Assembly (NCBI GenBank): GCA_964523875.1
Contig: CAZGAS010000039.1
Coordinates: 1 to 12,544 of the forward strand
DNA: 12,544 bases
From: JAUVHV01 sp964523875
Lineage (GTDB): Bacteria > Omnitrophota > Gorgyraeia > JABMRG01
Direction: 5' to 3'
The notes beneath the pieces were generated by a model. The model worked only from the letters and a program-made list of their open reading frames with translations. It was not told where the DNA came from and did no database searches. A program made the position numbers and the translations under genes. Shown piece after piece: positions 1 through 6,230 of the stretch (the stretch's first letter is position 1; the number at the start of each line of letters is the position of its first letter).

Positions 1-7
1 TATATTA

Positions 8-39
8 AATCTAAAGTAAAGTCAAGCTTAATTTAGATT
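8..39 (-). promoter_or_regulatory. Inverted repeat around a TTGACT box at the left edge
   Basis: An exact 8-bp inverted repeat, AATCTAAA (8-15) and TTTAGATT (32-39), has a 16-nt centre. On the minus strand the centre carries TTGACT, the same -35-like box seen upstream of the DUF4143 gene at 1479. A TA-rich stretch follows toward base 1, but the window ends before a -10 box can be judged at a good spacing. It may be the promoter and operator of a minus-strand gene just outside the window. Confidence 0.25.
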
Positions 40-66
40 ATCATCAGAGATGGTAGCATATGTTGT

Positions 67-207
67 GCCCCCCCCTAAAATTGGGGTAAGCTGCTGATTA
101 AGATTGCCGCGGTCGCGGAGTCTACCCTGGGCGACTTGTGGTGAGCGACCGCAGGGAGTACTGAATGAAGCGAATGTACGTAGTCGAACCAAGTCGAAGG
201 GCTCCCT
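67..207. repeat. Structured non-coding repeat region downstream of the first ATPase
   Basis: Bases 1-249 hold no credible gene. Bases 67-86 carry a run of nine C followed by CCCCTAAAATTGGGG, a small palindrome. An exact 8-bp inverted repeat follows, GCGGTCGC (109-116) with GCGACCGC (145-152). Next come AGGGAG (153-158) with CTCCCT (202-207), and the imperfect pair CCCTGGGCGACTTG (125-138) with CCAAGTCGAAGGG (189-201). The word AGTCGAA occurs twice (182-188 and 192-198). The overlapping arms look like a dispersed structured repeat, possibly acting as a 3' end for the minus-strand gene that stops at 250. No second copy is present in this window, so a repeat family is inferred only. Confidence 0.35.
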
Positions 208-249
208 CGCAAAAACTGTAATGTTTAGTTACGGGGCAGAGGCAAAAAA

Positions 250-1479
250 TTATGGTAATGATGAAAGCCAGCGGTGAGCAGTAACAACTAAAACATTATT
301 CTTACCGTTTCTGTAAACCTTATTTACCCCCTCTTTTTTCACGAGCTGAAGGGCAGGTACATCTAAAACATTTTGAAAGCTAAGAAGATTTGCGGCAGGG
401 CTATCATCTGTTATCTTTGTCTCTGCTAATAAAAACGGTTTGTTATTTTTTGCAATAAGAAAATCAACCTCTTGCTTGTCTTTGTTTCTGAGATAATGTA
501 TGCTAAATTTTCCCCACCCATAATCATTCCAGATCTCAACCGCCCTTAAGAATTCTAATGCAACTAAGTTTTCAAAACGCGCAGAATCATCTTCTATAAC
601 AGGGTAATTAAATAGATAAATCTTTTTCTCTTTAAGAATACTCCTTGATATCTTTGCGGTCCAGGGACTCATACGGAAAGTTAGGTAGAAAGCATCGAAA
701 AGCATAAGCCAGTTTTTCGCAGTATCAAAAGCAACCTGTAAATCCCCTGCCAGATTGTTTATAGACAAGGGGCTGCCTACTCTTGAGGGCACAAGCGCAA
801 AAAGAGTTTCAACTAAGTCAAGGTTTCGTATATCAGCAATTGTCCTTAAATCATCTCTGATAATCTGCTGGCCATATGACATAGACCATGCTCTCCAAAA
901 AGCCTTTTTACCGTTTATAAAAGGCTCCGGAAAGCCGCTCAGCTCCCAAAGAGATTCAAAGGCCTGCCTTGACTTACCTGCCGATATAACATCGAAATCC
1001 CCTAGAGGATTATCTGTAAAGTCTTCTAAACTTTTTCTGCTTGGTGAAAGCTCAGCCAGCGTAAATGGAAATATATGAAATTTGAGGAAGCGGCCTGCCA
1101 GCGAATCTCCTGCTTTACGCGCAAATTCTAAACGCCCGCTGCCTGTAACAAGAAATTGGTACTCTCTCGAAAACTGATCATAAACTCCTTTAAGGTAGTT
1201 TTTCCAATTACGGTATTTATGGATTTCATCTAAAATAACAAGGGGTTTAGATAATACTCTGCTGCGCGGTACTTTTGAAAAAAATACAGGGTCATCTATA
1301 AGCCGTCTTTTATCCTCTGAAATGTCCCAATTAAAATAAACAGTATCAGAGAAATCTTTTGCAACAATATCCCGCGCAAAAGTAGTCTTCCCTGACTGAC
1401 GAGGGCCTGCTAGCATAATTAGGGATTTATCAGATGATAGTTGGTCCCATATGCCTTTATATAGGTTTCTATTCTTCAT
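250..1479 (-). CDS. ATP-binding protein, AAA_14 + DUF4143 family
   Basis: This 409-residue protein is a predicted soluble P-loop ATPase of the widespread AAA_14/DUF4143 family, whose cellular role is not established. Walker A is GPRQSGKTT (25-33). Walker B is LVILDEIH, with D84 and E85. A sensor-like VTGSG spans 111-115, and SLAGR, with R130, precedes the HIFPFTLAEL segment typical of the family. The C-terminal DUF4143 part has E337-V-D339 and E353-T-K355, a PD-(D/E)XK-like pattern. Length is normal. No Shine-Dalgarno sequence precedes the ATG, and a good promoter ends only 6 nt upstream, so the mRNA may be leaderless. The gene lies at the end of a sugar-nucleotide block with no functional link to it, and resembles a mobile orphan. 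Family assignment is firm and function is unknown. Confidence 0.9.
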   Translation of the reverse strand: MKNRNLYKGIWDQLSSDKSLIMLAGPRQSGKTTFARDIVAKDFSDTVYFNWDISEDKRRLIDDPVFFSKVPRSRVLSKPLVILDEIHKYRNWKNYLKGVYDQFSREYQFLVTGSGRLEFARKAGDSLAGRFLKFHIFPFTLAELSPSRKSLEDFTDNPLGDFDVISAGKSRQAFESLWELSGFPEPFINGKKAFWRAWSMSYGQQIIRDDLRTIADIRNLDLVETLFALVPSRVGSPLSINNLAGDLQVAFDTAKNWLMLFDAFYLTFRMSPWTAKISRSILKEKKIYLFNYPVIEDDSARFENLVALEFLRAVEIWNDYGWGKFSIHYLRNKDKQEVDFLIAKNNKPFLLAETKITDDSPAANLLSFQNVLDVPALQLVKKEGVNKVYRNGKNNVLVVTAHRWLSSLP

Positions 1480-1485
1480 AATTAA

Positions 1486-1513
1486 AGTATATACCGTACT
1501 CGGAAAAAGTCAA
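1486..1513 (-). promoter_or_regulatory. Sigma70-type promoter of the DUF4143 gene at 1479
   Basis: On the minus strand a TTGACT -35 box (1508-1513), a 16-bp spacer and a TATACT -10 box (1486-1491) precede the ATG at 1479. Only six bases separate the -10 box from the start codon, so a normal start point about 7 nt past the box falls on or next to the A of ATG. There is no ribosome-binding site in between. This is what a leaderless transcript looks like. Confidence 0.65.
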
Positions 1514-1572
1514 GTAAATTTCCCAGTACGGCTGAGTAAAAAATGGCGCAGTGTTGCAAGAACGGTGCCGTG

Positions 1573-1723
1573 TTGGGATTGGCCGCTCGTGGAGCTGCTT
1601 TTTGAAAAAATGGGACAGTCCACCGAACCAAATTTACAAGCAAACGTAGGTTAGCAAAATTTGGTACGGGGCGGGCCACACCCACGCAATTCGTCTTATC
1701 GTTGGGACAGTCCCGTTTTTTTC
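1573..1723. repeat. GGGACAGTCC element, long copy (copy A)
   Basis: This 151-bp element lies between the uxs stop codon and the promoter of the DUF4143 gene. It starts TTGGGATTGGCCGCTCG. The 29 bp at 1594-1622 are identical to 7622-7650, and 1676-1714 matches 7648-7686 with one mismatch. It contains two GGGACAGTCC palindromes (1612-1621 and 1704-1714). Its inner ends form an imperfect terminal inverted repeat: GAAAAAATGGGACAGTCC at 1604-1621, and the complement of GGGACAGTCCC followed by G and seven T. Compared with copy B it has 56 extra bases between two CCAC words (1620-1623 and 1676-1679). Within these sit the inverted arms ACCAAATTT (1627-1635) and AAATTTGGT (1657-1665). Stems flanked by A and T runs could also act as a two-way terminator. 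Confidence 0.75.
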
Positions 1724-1739
1724 TCAGGGCGAACATATA

Positions 1740-2666
1740 TTAAGAGTTGCTAAACCAGTCTATTGTCTTTTTAAGGCCATCGTCAAGCGATACAACAGAC
1801 TGCCAGGCTAACCTAGCCTTTGCCTTTGTTATATCAGGCCTTCTTACCTTAGGGTCATCTGTAGGCAATGGCTTATATTCTATAGTACTCTTTGAATTTG
1901 TCAGCTCTATTATCTTCTTCGCCAGACTTAATAAGCTCCTCTCATTTGGATTTCCGATATTTACAGGCTCATTTAAATCAGATAGCATAAGTTTGTAAAT
2001 ACCTGCTATTAAATCTGTTACATAGCAAAAGCTCCTTGTCTGTAAGCCATCACCATATACTGTCAGGGGTTCATTTCTAAGCGCCTGATCTATAAAATTT
2101 GGTATCGCCCTGCCATCGTGATCACGCATTTTTGGTCCGTATGAATTAAATATACGGATTATCTTAGTATCTACCCCGTGGCTCCTATGATATGCCAGGG
2201 TAATCGCCTCAGCAAAGCGCTTAGCCTCATCGTAAACTCCACGTGGGCCTATACAATTAACATTGCCCCAGTAAGCCTCAGGCTGTGGATTTATTAAAGG
2301 GTCTCCATAAACTTCACTTGTTGATGCCAAAAAAAACTTGGCCTTATGCTCTTTGGCAACGCCTAAGGCATTATGCGTACCTAATGAACCTACCTTTAAT
2401 GTCTTAATAGGATATTTGAGATAATCTACAGGGCTTGCCGGTGAGGCAAAGTGCAATACATAATCAATCTTCTCTTTTATATCAATATATTTAGTAACAT
2501 CATGTTCTATAAATTCAAAATCAGTGTTATCAAGCAGGTGCTCTATATTGCTCTTCTTGCCTGTAATAAGATTATCCATGCATATTACACTATGGCCCTC
2601 TTTTATTAACAGATCACTTAAGTTTGAACCGATAAAACCCGCACCGCCGGTCAATAATATACGCAT
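1740..2666 (-). CDS. uxs: UDP-glucuronate decarboxylase (UDP-xylose synthase)
   Basis: This cytoplasmic, NAD-dependent extended SDR converts UDP-glucuronate to UDP-xylose. Numbering here is from a GTG at 2672. The Rossmann motif is TGGAGFIGS (8-16). The UXS signature HFASPASPVDY spans 74-84, STSEVYGDP 117-125 (S119, E120), and PQPEAYWGNVN 129-139. The catalytic pair is Y147 and K151 in VYDEAK, and an RRPD motif lies at 277-280. These separate it from 4,6-dehydratases and epimerases. The ATG at 2666 is preferred because GGGAG lies 5 nt before it, while the GTG at 2672 overlaps that site. Length (308 aa) is usual. The substrate would come from a UDP-glucose dehydrogenase, which is not clearly present here. 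Upstream is a heptamer hairpin and downstream the GGGACAGTCC element. Confidence 0.93.
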   Translation of the reverse strand: MRILLTGGAGFIGSNLSDLLIKEGHSVICMDNLITGKKSNIEHLLDNTDFEFIEHDVTKYIDIKEKIDYVLHFASPASPVDYLKYPIKTLKVGSLGTHNALGVAKEHKAKFFLASTSEVYGDPLINPQPEAYWGNVNCIGPRGVYDEAKRFAEAITLAYHRSHGVDTKIIRIFNSYGPKMRDHDGRAIPNFIDQALRNEPLTVYGDGLQTRSFCYVTDLIAGIYKLMLSDLNEPVNIGNPNERSLLSLAKKIIELTNSKSTIEYKPLPTDDPKVRRPDITKAKARLAWQSVVSLDDGLKKTIDWFSNS

Positions 2667-2683
2667 TGTCACTCCCTTTGATT

Positions 2684-2753
2684 AAGTATTAAGTTGTAAG
2701 AATTAAGTATTAAGTATTACAAAAAGAAACTTAATACTTGCAACTTAATACTT
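2684..2753. repeat. Inverted pair of 7-bp tandem repeats upstream of uxs
   Basis: Bases 2684-2718 read as consecutive 7-bp units: AAGTATT, AAGTTGT, AAGAATT, AAGTATT, AAGTATT. The complementary version (ACTTAAT, ACTTGCA, ACTTAAT) follows from 2729. The arms 2684-2708 and 2729-2753 pair at 23 of 25 positions across a 20-nt loop. The hairpin fills most of the gap between the DUF3187 stop and the uxs ribosome-binding site. A weak TTGCAA-18-TAATAC promoter-like pair falls inside it on the minus strand, but it could be a by-product of the repeat. Bases 2751-2776, at the end of the DUF3187 gene, also read as loose 6-bp units on the minus strand (AGGTGT AGGTGA), and these supply its TAG stop. Confidence 0.8.
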
Positions 2754-2767
2754 TACCCCTGCTTCAC

Positions 2768-3904
2768 CTACACCTTGATTTTAAGGCCCGTAAACAAACC
2801 AAAATCCGGTGCCGCGCTATTGGTATTCTCATTCATAGCTACCTGCCATGATATCTTATCATTAAAATTATGGTTAAAACCTAACGTCAATACAACAGGG
2901 TCCTTGCATACACTGGTTACGCCACCATTAGGGCTCATTCCTGAATAATCATAAACAGTCGTGTTAGCCACTGCCTGAAATATCATAGATGTCTTATTGG
3001 TAAAAAAAAACTCAAAGCCCGCTACTCCATGCCACATATTATTATCAAAACCATACAACGCGCCCGTTATATCAGGTTGGCCAATCTTGATATAACTTAT
3101 ATTAAAATACAGACTCAATCTGTCAAAGACCCTCTTATCAAGCAGTAGGCTTAAGGCGTAATCATATTTATCACTGCCTAAAAGGTCATTAGACGCTGTT
3201 GGAAGTTTTACGCCCGCCCTTAACGAGGCTGATGGATAAAGGCCCTCTTCTTTTAATGCCTGCCATTTTAAGTAGACTGATATCTCGCCTAAGCCATCCG
3301 GCTTAGAGTAGTCTTCTATAATAGGCTTTCCCCTGTTCCTGAATTCATACTCGTAACCATAACGCGGCCTCTCTACCCGCGCGTTAGGTGTCTTTATAAA
3401 TGAGAACGCGGCCTCAAATTCCTCAATAAAACCGTCTAAATAACCTCCTGAAAAGATAAAGTATGGCACATCCGCGCTAAGTTCTAAGCCGTCTAAAATG
3501 CCGTATGATAGGTTGAAATCAAACCTGCTGACTTCCGTATCAATATAAACATACCATTCCCTGTTTTTCTGCCCGCTTGTATCCCCGTCTGAAGAGATAA
3601 ACTGAACTGCCGGCCATGGCCTTTGCTGTATTATAACATTAGAGACATGGTAGGAGGCATCCACCTTAACCTTACCCTTGCTTAAGGCCTTCGCGCTCTG
3701 AGGGGTAGGAGATATAAAAAAGAGATAAAGCGGCATCTCGTTGCGGATATTTAATGGGCCTGAGGCTTGAAATCTTTCGCTTTCTGCGAAAGTATTAACC
3801 GTAGAACATAGAATGTAGAACACTATGAGAAAGAACCATAATGATAGTCTACACTTGGGATTGGCCGCTCGCAAAGACAGGGGTTCGTTTGCGTTGATTG
3901 ACAT
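2768..3904 (-). CDS. DUF3187 family outer-membrane beta-barrel protein, secreted
   Basis: The protein is a predicted outer-membrane barrel of unknown function. From the ATG at 3904 it has about 20 polar residues, a hydrophobic core (LSLWFFLIVFYIL) and a likely signal peptidase site after VNTFA, near residue 40. The mature part opens with the DUF3187-like GPLNIRNEMPLYL. It continues with alternating aromatic and polar strands, SADVPYFIFSGGYLDGFIE, and the C-terminal GLKIKV. The start is uncertain. The ATG at 3904 shares one base with the stop of the upstream ATPase (TAATG), suggesting coupled translation, while a GTG at 3913 would add three residues. Part of the signal peptide's n-region (RAANPK) is encoded by a 17-bp piece of the dispersed repeat, and part of its core by heptamers, so the 5' end has been remodelled. 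Family confidence is moderate. Confidence 0.72.
   Translation of the reverse strand: MSINANEPLSLRAANPKCRLSLWFFLIVFYILCSTVNTFAESERFQASGPLNIRNEMPLYLFFISPTPQSAKALSKGKVKVDASYHVSNVIIQQRPWPAVQFISSDGDTSGQKNREWYVYIDTEVSRFDFNLSYGILDGLELSADVPYFIFSGGYLDGFIEEFEAAFSFIKTPNARVERPRYGYEYEFRNRGKPIIEDYSKPDGLGEISVYLKWQALKEEGLYPSASLRAGVKLPTASNDLLGSDKYDYALSLLLDKRVFDRLSLYFNISYIKIGQPDITGALYGFDNNMWHGVAGFEFFFTNKTSMIFQAVANTTVYDYSGMSPNGGVTSVCKDPVVLTLGFNHNFNDKISWQVAMNENTNSAAPDFGLFTGLKIKV
3802..3822. repeat. 7-bp tandem repeat inside a signal peptide
   Basis: There are three adjacent 7-bp units on the plus strand: TAGAACA, TAGAATG, TAGAACA. They lie in frame (21 bp) within the hydrophobic core of the DUF3187 protein's signal peptide, in the FYILCST stretch. 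The unit length matches the heptamers at 2684-2753, 5972-5992 and 12139-12166, though the word differs. Confidence 0.6.
3855..3871. repeat. 17-bp edge fragment of the GGGACAGTCC element
   Basis: The 17 bases TTGGGATTGGCCGCTCG are identical to 1573-1589, and their first 14 match 7597-7610. Here the rest of the element is absent, and the fragment lies in the coding 5' end of the DUF3187 gene, encoding RAANPK. It may be a decayed copy or an independently spreading submotif. Confidence 0.6.
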
Positions 3905-5091
3905 TAACGCCACTTGTAGAATTCTTTTAACATGTTTTCATAAGTCAAATAACTAAATTTTATATCCGGATACATCTTTTTAAAAAAATTATATTTACTC
4001 CCCTTTATATCCTGCCTATTGTATTTTATCTCAAAAGCGTTATCGTGAATTATAAAATCAATCTCTTTTTTGTCCTGAGTCCTCCAGAATTTAATCTCAT
4101 CTATATTCTTTGTCCGGCTTAAAAATTCTCTAAAGGCGATATTTTCTGAATACTTCCCCTTATCCAGACGAGCGTCAATTTTATCATAATTGCCTAGCAA
4201 AAAATTCCTTAAGCCTAAATCGTAAAAATATATCTTTGGCATTTTTGTTAATTCTTTTCGCAAGTTAGTGCTCCATGGCCTGATAAAAGCCGCATGATAT
4301 GATTTGCTGATCACATACAAATATTCATCAACTGTCTTATGCGCCATTTTAAGAGTATTTGACAACTCCTGCGAATTGAGAAGCCCGCCAACTTGCCCTG
4401 CCAGCATTTTAAGCAATGTGAAATACTTCTCTCCGTTCTTTATACCAGCATCAACTATATCCTTTTTTACATAAGAAGTGCCTATATCTTCTAATAGCAT
4501 TCTTCTCATTTCATTGGTCTCTGCCAAAACCACCTTTGGATAACCACCGTATGTTATATATTCCTGCCAAAAAATTTTAAGCTTATCTTTTAAAGAAACA
4601 GTCAGTTTCTTCCCTTTATTGTCCAATAAGTTGCCCTGTTCTTTAAAAACCAGGAATTCGTCGAAATTTAACGTATAAATCTCAAAAAGGAATTTTCTGC
4701 CGACCAGGCTATCTTCAAACTTTTTATCGATATAAAAGGATGAGGAACCTGAGGCAATAATTTTAATCTTATCCCGCTTTTCGTCATATAGTAATTTTAA
4801 AAAATTGGTTGGGTTATCAAGATACTGTATTTCGTCGATAAATATATTTTGCCTGGTCTTCGCTTCAGGAATCAATTCAAAAATATTAAACGGGTGCCTA
4901 TTTAAAAGTTTCAAATAATCGGTATTTTCTAAATTTAGATAGTGGCAATTCTGCCCTTTGCGCTCAAGAAAATCTTTAAGCATTATTAGTATAGATGTTT
5001 TACCGGTCTGTCTGGCACCAGTAATAATAATATATTCTTCTCTTGGCATCACCCGTTTTATTTCACATAATATATCTCTTGAAAACAACAT
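3904..5091 (-). CDS. ATP-binding protein, AAA_14 + DUF4143 family (second copy)
   Basis: This 395-residue P-loop ATPase has the same architecture as the protein at 250-1479 but is clearly divergent from it. Walker A is TGARQTGKTS (24-33). Walker B is NIFIDEIQ, with D86 and E87. IIASGSSS covers 111-118. SLVGRKF holds R132, and YGGYPKVVL (181-189) is a family hallmark. The C-terminal nuclease-like residues are E343-I-D345 and E354-I-K356. AGGAG lies 5 nt before the ATG. It has its own consensus promoter, and the DUF3187 gene follows with a one-base overlap. It is more AT-rich by eye than the sugar genes, and unrelated to them in function, which fits acquisition by transfer. The biological role of the family is not established. 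Confidence 0.92.
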   Translation of the reverse strand: MLFSRDILCEIKRVMPREEYIIITGARQTGKTSILIMLKDFLERKGQNCHYLNLENTDYLKLLNRHPFNIFELIPEAKTRQNIFIDEIQYLDNPTNFLKLLYDEKRDKIKIIASGSSSFYIDKKFEDSLVGRKFLFEIYTLNFDEFLVFKEQGNLLDNKGKKLTVSLKDKLKIFWQEYITYGGYPKVVLAETNEMRRMLLEDIGTSYVKKDIVDAGIKNGEKYFTLLKMLAGQVGGLLNSQELSNTLKMAHKTVDEYLYVISKSYHAAFIRPWSTNLRKELTKMPKIYFYDLGLRNFLLGNYDKIDARLDKGKYSENIAFREFLSRTKNIDEIKFWRTQDKKEIDFIIHDNAFEIKYNRQDIKGSKYNFFKKMYPDIKFSYLTYENMLKEFYKWR

Positions 5092-5098
5092 ATCCGCT

Positions 5099-5119
5099 CC
5101 TAATGTTATAGCTATTAGG
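5099..5119. promoter_or_regulatory. Operator-like palindrome over the start site and SD
   Basis: An exact inverted repeat CCTAAT (5099-5104) / ATTAGG (5114-5119) has a 9-nt centre. On the minus strand it spans the expected transcription start, about 7 nt past the -10 box. It also overlaps the AGGAG ribosome-binding site of the ATPase at 5091. It could be a repressor site or, less likely, a short 5' leader hairpin. Confidence 0.4.
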
Positions 5120-5123
5120 TATA

Positions 5124-5152
5124 ATATTATCAGATAAAATTATACTTGTCAA
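5124..5152 (-). promoter_or_regulatory. Consensus sigma70 promoter of the DUF4143 gene at 5091
   Basis: On the minus strand a perfect TTGACA -35 box (5147-5152), a 17-bp spacer and a TAATAT -10 box (5124-5129) lie in the short gap after the stop of the WbpP-like gene. It is the best promoter in the window. It indicates that the ATPase and the DUF3187 gene are transcribed independently of the upstream sugar genes. Confidence 0.75.
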
Positions 5153-5164
5153 GTAGAATTTTAT

Positions 5165-6169
5165 CTATATCTTAAGCAGGACTTCCTTATTCTTAGCAAA
5201 CCACTCAACTGTCTTTTTCAACCCCTCCTCAAAATTGACTAACCTCTTCAAGCCTAACTTATCCTGAAGGCCTGTTATATCAGCGTAAGTCTTGCGCACG
5301 TCACCGGCTCTTTTTGGCGTAAATTCAGGCATAAGATTTTTTCCTAATATGCTATTGAGCATGCCTACGATATCCAAAATAGATACAGAGTTACCGCACG
5401 CAACATTAAATACCATGCCTGAAACACCTTGCGTAGTAGCTGCATTTAGATTAGCTTCAACAACATTATATACATATGTAAAATCTCTTGACTGCTTGCC
5501 GTCCCAGTCAACCAATGGGGACTTGTCATGTATCATTCTCGAAAGAAGAGCCGGGATAGCGGCTGAATATTTACTCTCGGGATTCTGCCGCGGGCCAAAT
5601 ACATTAAAATAACGCAAAGATACTGTCTCGAGCTCAAATGTAGCAGAGAACGCGTTACAGTAGTTCTCAGCGGCAAGTTTTGACACCCCGTATGGGGAGA
5701 TAGGCCTTGGATTAAAATCCTCTTTCTGCGGAAAATGCTCAACATTACCATAAGCAGAAGAACTCGAAGCATATACAAGCCTTTTCACGTTAGCTTTTTT
5801 TGCCTCATATAGAAGGTTTAAGGTACCATGCACATTTATATCATTTGTCAGGAATGGATCATCGACTGATTTTGGTACAGACCTAAGCGCGGCTTGATGG
5901 ATAACATAGTCAACATCCTTTAAGGCCTTTTTTGTATCTTCTTTGCTCCTTATATCGCCTTCGATTAATTCGTATTGCGTATTGCATTGAGCGCCTGCCC
6001 CGTTGCTTCGAATAAGCTTTACGGGGTCTTGCGTTGTAAATTCTAGATTTTTCTTTGAGCCAGTGATAAAATTGTCAAGCACCCTGACTGACTCGCCTCT
6101 CTTAAGCAGTTCTTCAACAATGTTTGACCCTATAAAGCCCGCACCACCTGTTACTAGGTATAAACTCAT
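5165..6169 (-). CDS. NAD-dependent UDP-hexose 4-epimerase, WbpP-like
   Basis: This cytoplasmic extended SDR probably interconverts UDP-GlcNAc (or its uronate) and UDP-GalNAc for surface glycans. It has TGGAGFIGS at 7-15, HQAALRSVPKSVDDP at 91-105 (close to the WbpP/Gne hallmark), YASSSSAYG at 133-141, the catalytic pair Y160 and K164 in YGVSK, LRYFNVFGPRQNP, and RAGDVRKTYADI near the C-terminus. Its 334 residues include about 20 extra between the second and third strands (roughly 46-66). That loop is encoded by a palindrome plus heptamer repeats (5971-6026) in frame, and family members usually have a short loop there. A strong GGGGGA site precedes the ATG by 6 nt. It follows the WbpA-like dehydrogenase in a likely operon. 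Exact sugar specificity, acetylated or not, cannot be read from sequence alone. Confidence 0.85.
   Translation of the reverse strand: MSLYLVTGGAGFIGSNIVEELLKRGESVRVLDNFITGSKKNLEFTTQDPVKLIRSNGAGAQCNTQYELIEGDIRSKEDTKKALKDVDYVIHQAALRSVPKSVDDPFLTNDINVHGTLNLLYEAKKANVKRLVYASSSSAYGNVEHFPQKEDFNPRPISPYGVSKLAAENYCNAFSATFELETVSLRYFNVFGPRQNPESKYSAAIPALLSRMIHDKSPLVDWDGKQSRDFTYVYNVVEANLNAATTQGVSGMVFNVACGNSVSILDIVGMLNSILGKNLMPEFTPKRAGDVRKTYADITGLQDKLGLKRLVNFEEGLKKTVEWFAKNKEVLLKI
5971..6026. repeat. In-frame palindrome plus heptamer insert in the epimerase gene
   Basis: Two copies of GTATTGC (5972-5978 and 5979-5985) and the variant ATTGAGC (5986-5992) are followed by a hairpin. CCCCGT (5998-6003) pairs with ACGGGG (6021-6026), and an inner GCTT (6005-6008) pairs with AAGC (6014-6017). 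Together they encode most of the unusual segment DPVKLIRSNGAGAQCNTQY without breaking the frame. GTATTGC is the same word found in the aminotransferase gene at 12139. In-frame palindromes of this kind are known from Rickettsia (RPE), but no relationship to them is claimed. Confidence 0.6.
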
Positions 6170-6188
6170 GTTTGTTCCCCCTTGTTTA

Positions 6189-6230
6189 ATAGGTATAGGT
6201 AAAGGTAAAGGTATTAAGTTTTAAGAATTT
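6189..6230. repeat. Hexamer tract running into heptamers upstream of the epimerase
   Basis: ATAGGT ATAGGT AAAGGT AAAGGT (6189-6212) is a tract of 6-bp units. It continues into 7-bp units, TATTAAG (6212-6218), TTTTAAG (6219-6225) and AATTT. The ATAGGT edge lies 19 nt upstream of the epimerase ATG, just beyond its ribosome-binding site. It looks like a single end of the element seen complete near 8669-9253. Confidence 0.7.

Noticed and set aside
1..249. tRNA or small RNA gene at the left end
   Set aside because: No cloverleaf, anticodon arm or T-loop sequence could be drawn. Only overlapping inverted repeats are visible.
1482..1736. An 84-residue minus-strand reading frame between uxs and the ATPase
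   Set aside because: It is made almost entirely of the GGGACAGTCC element and overlaps the ATPase promoter. It has no recognisable domain or ribosome-binding site.
5533..5778. An 81-residue minus-strand frame inside the epimerase gene
   Set aside because: It is an out-of-frame shadow of a well-supported enzyme, with no start context.
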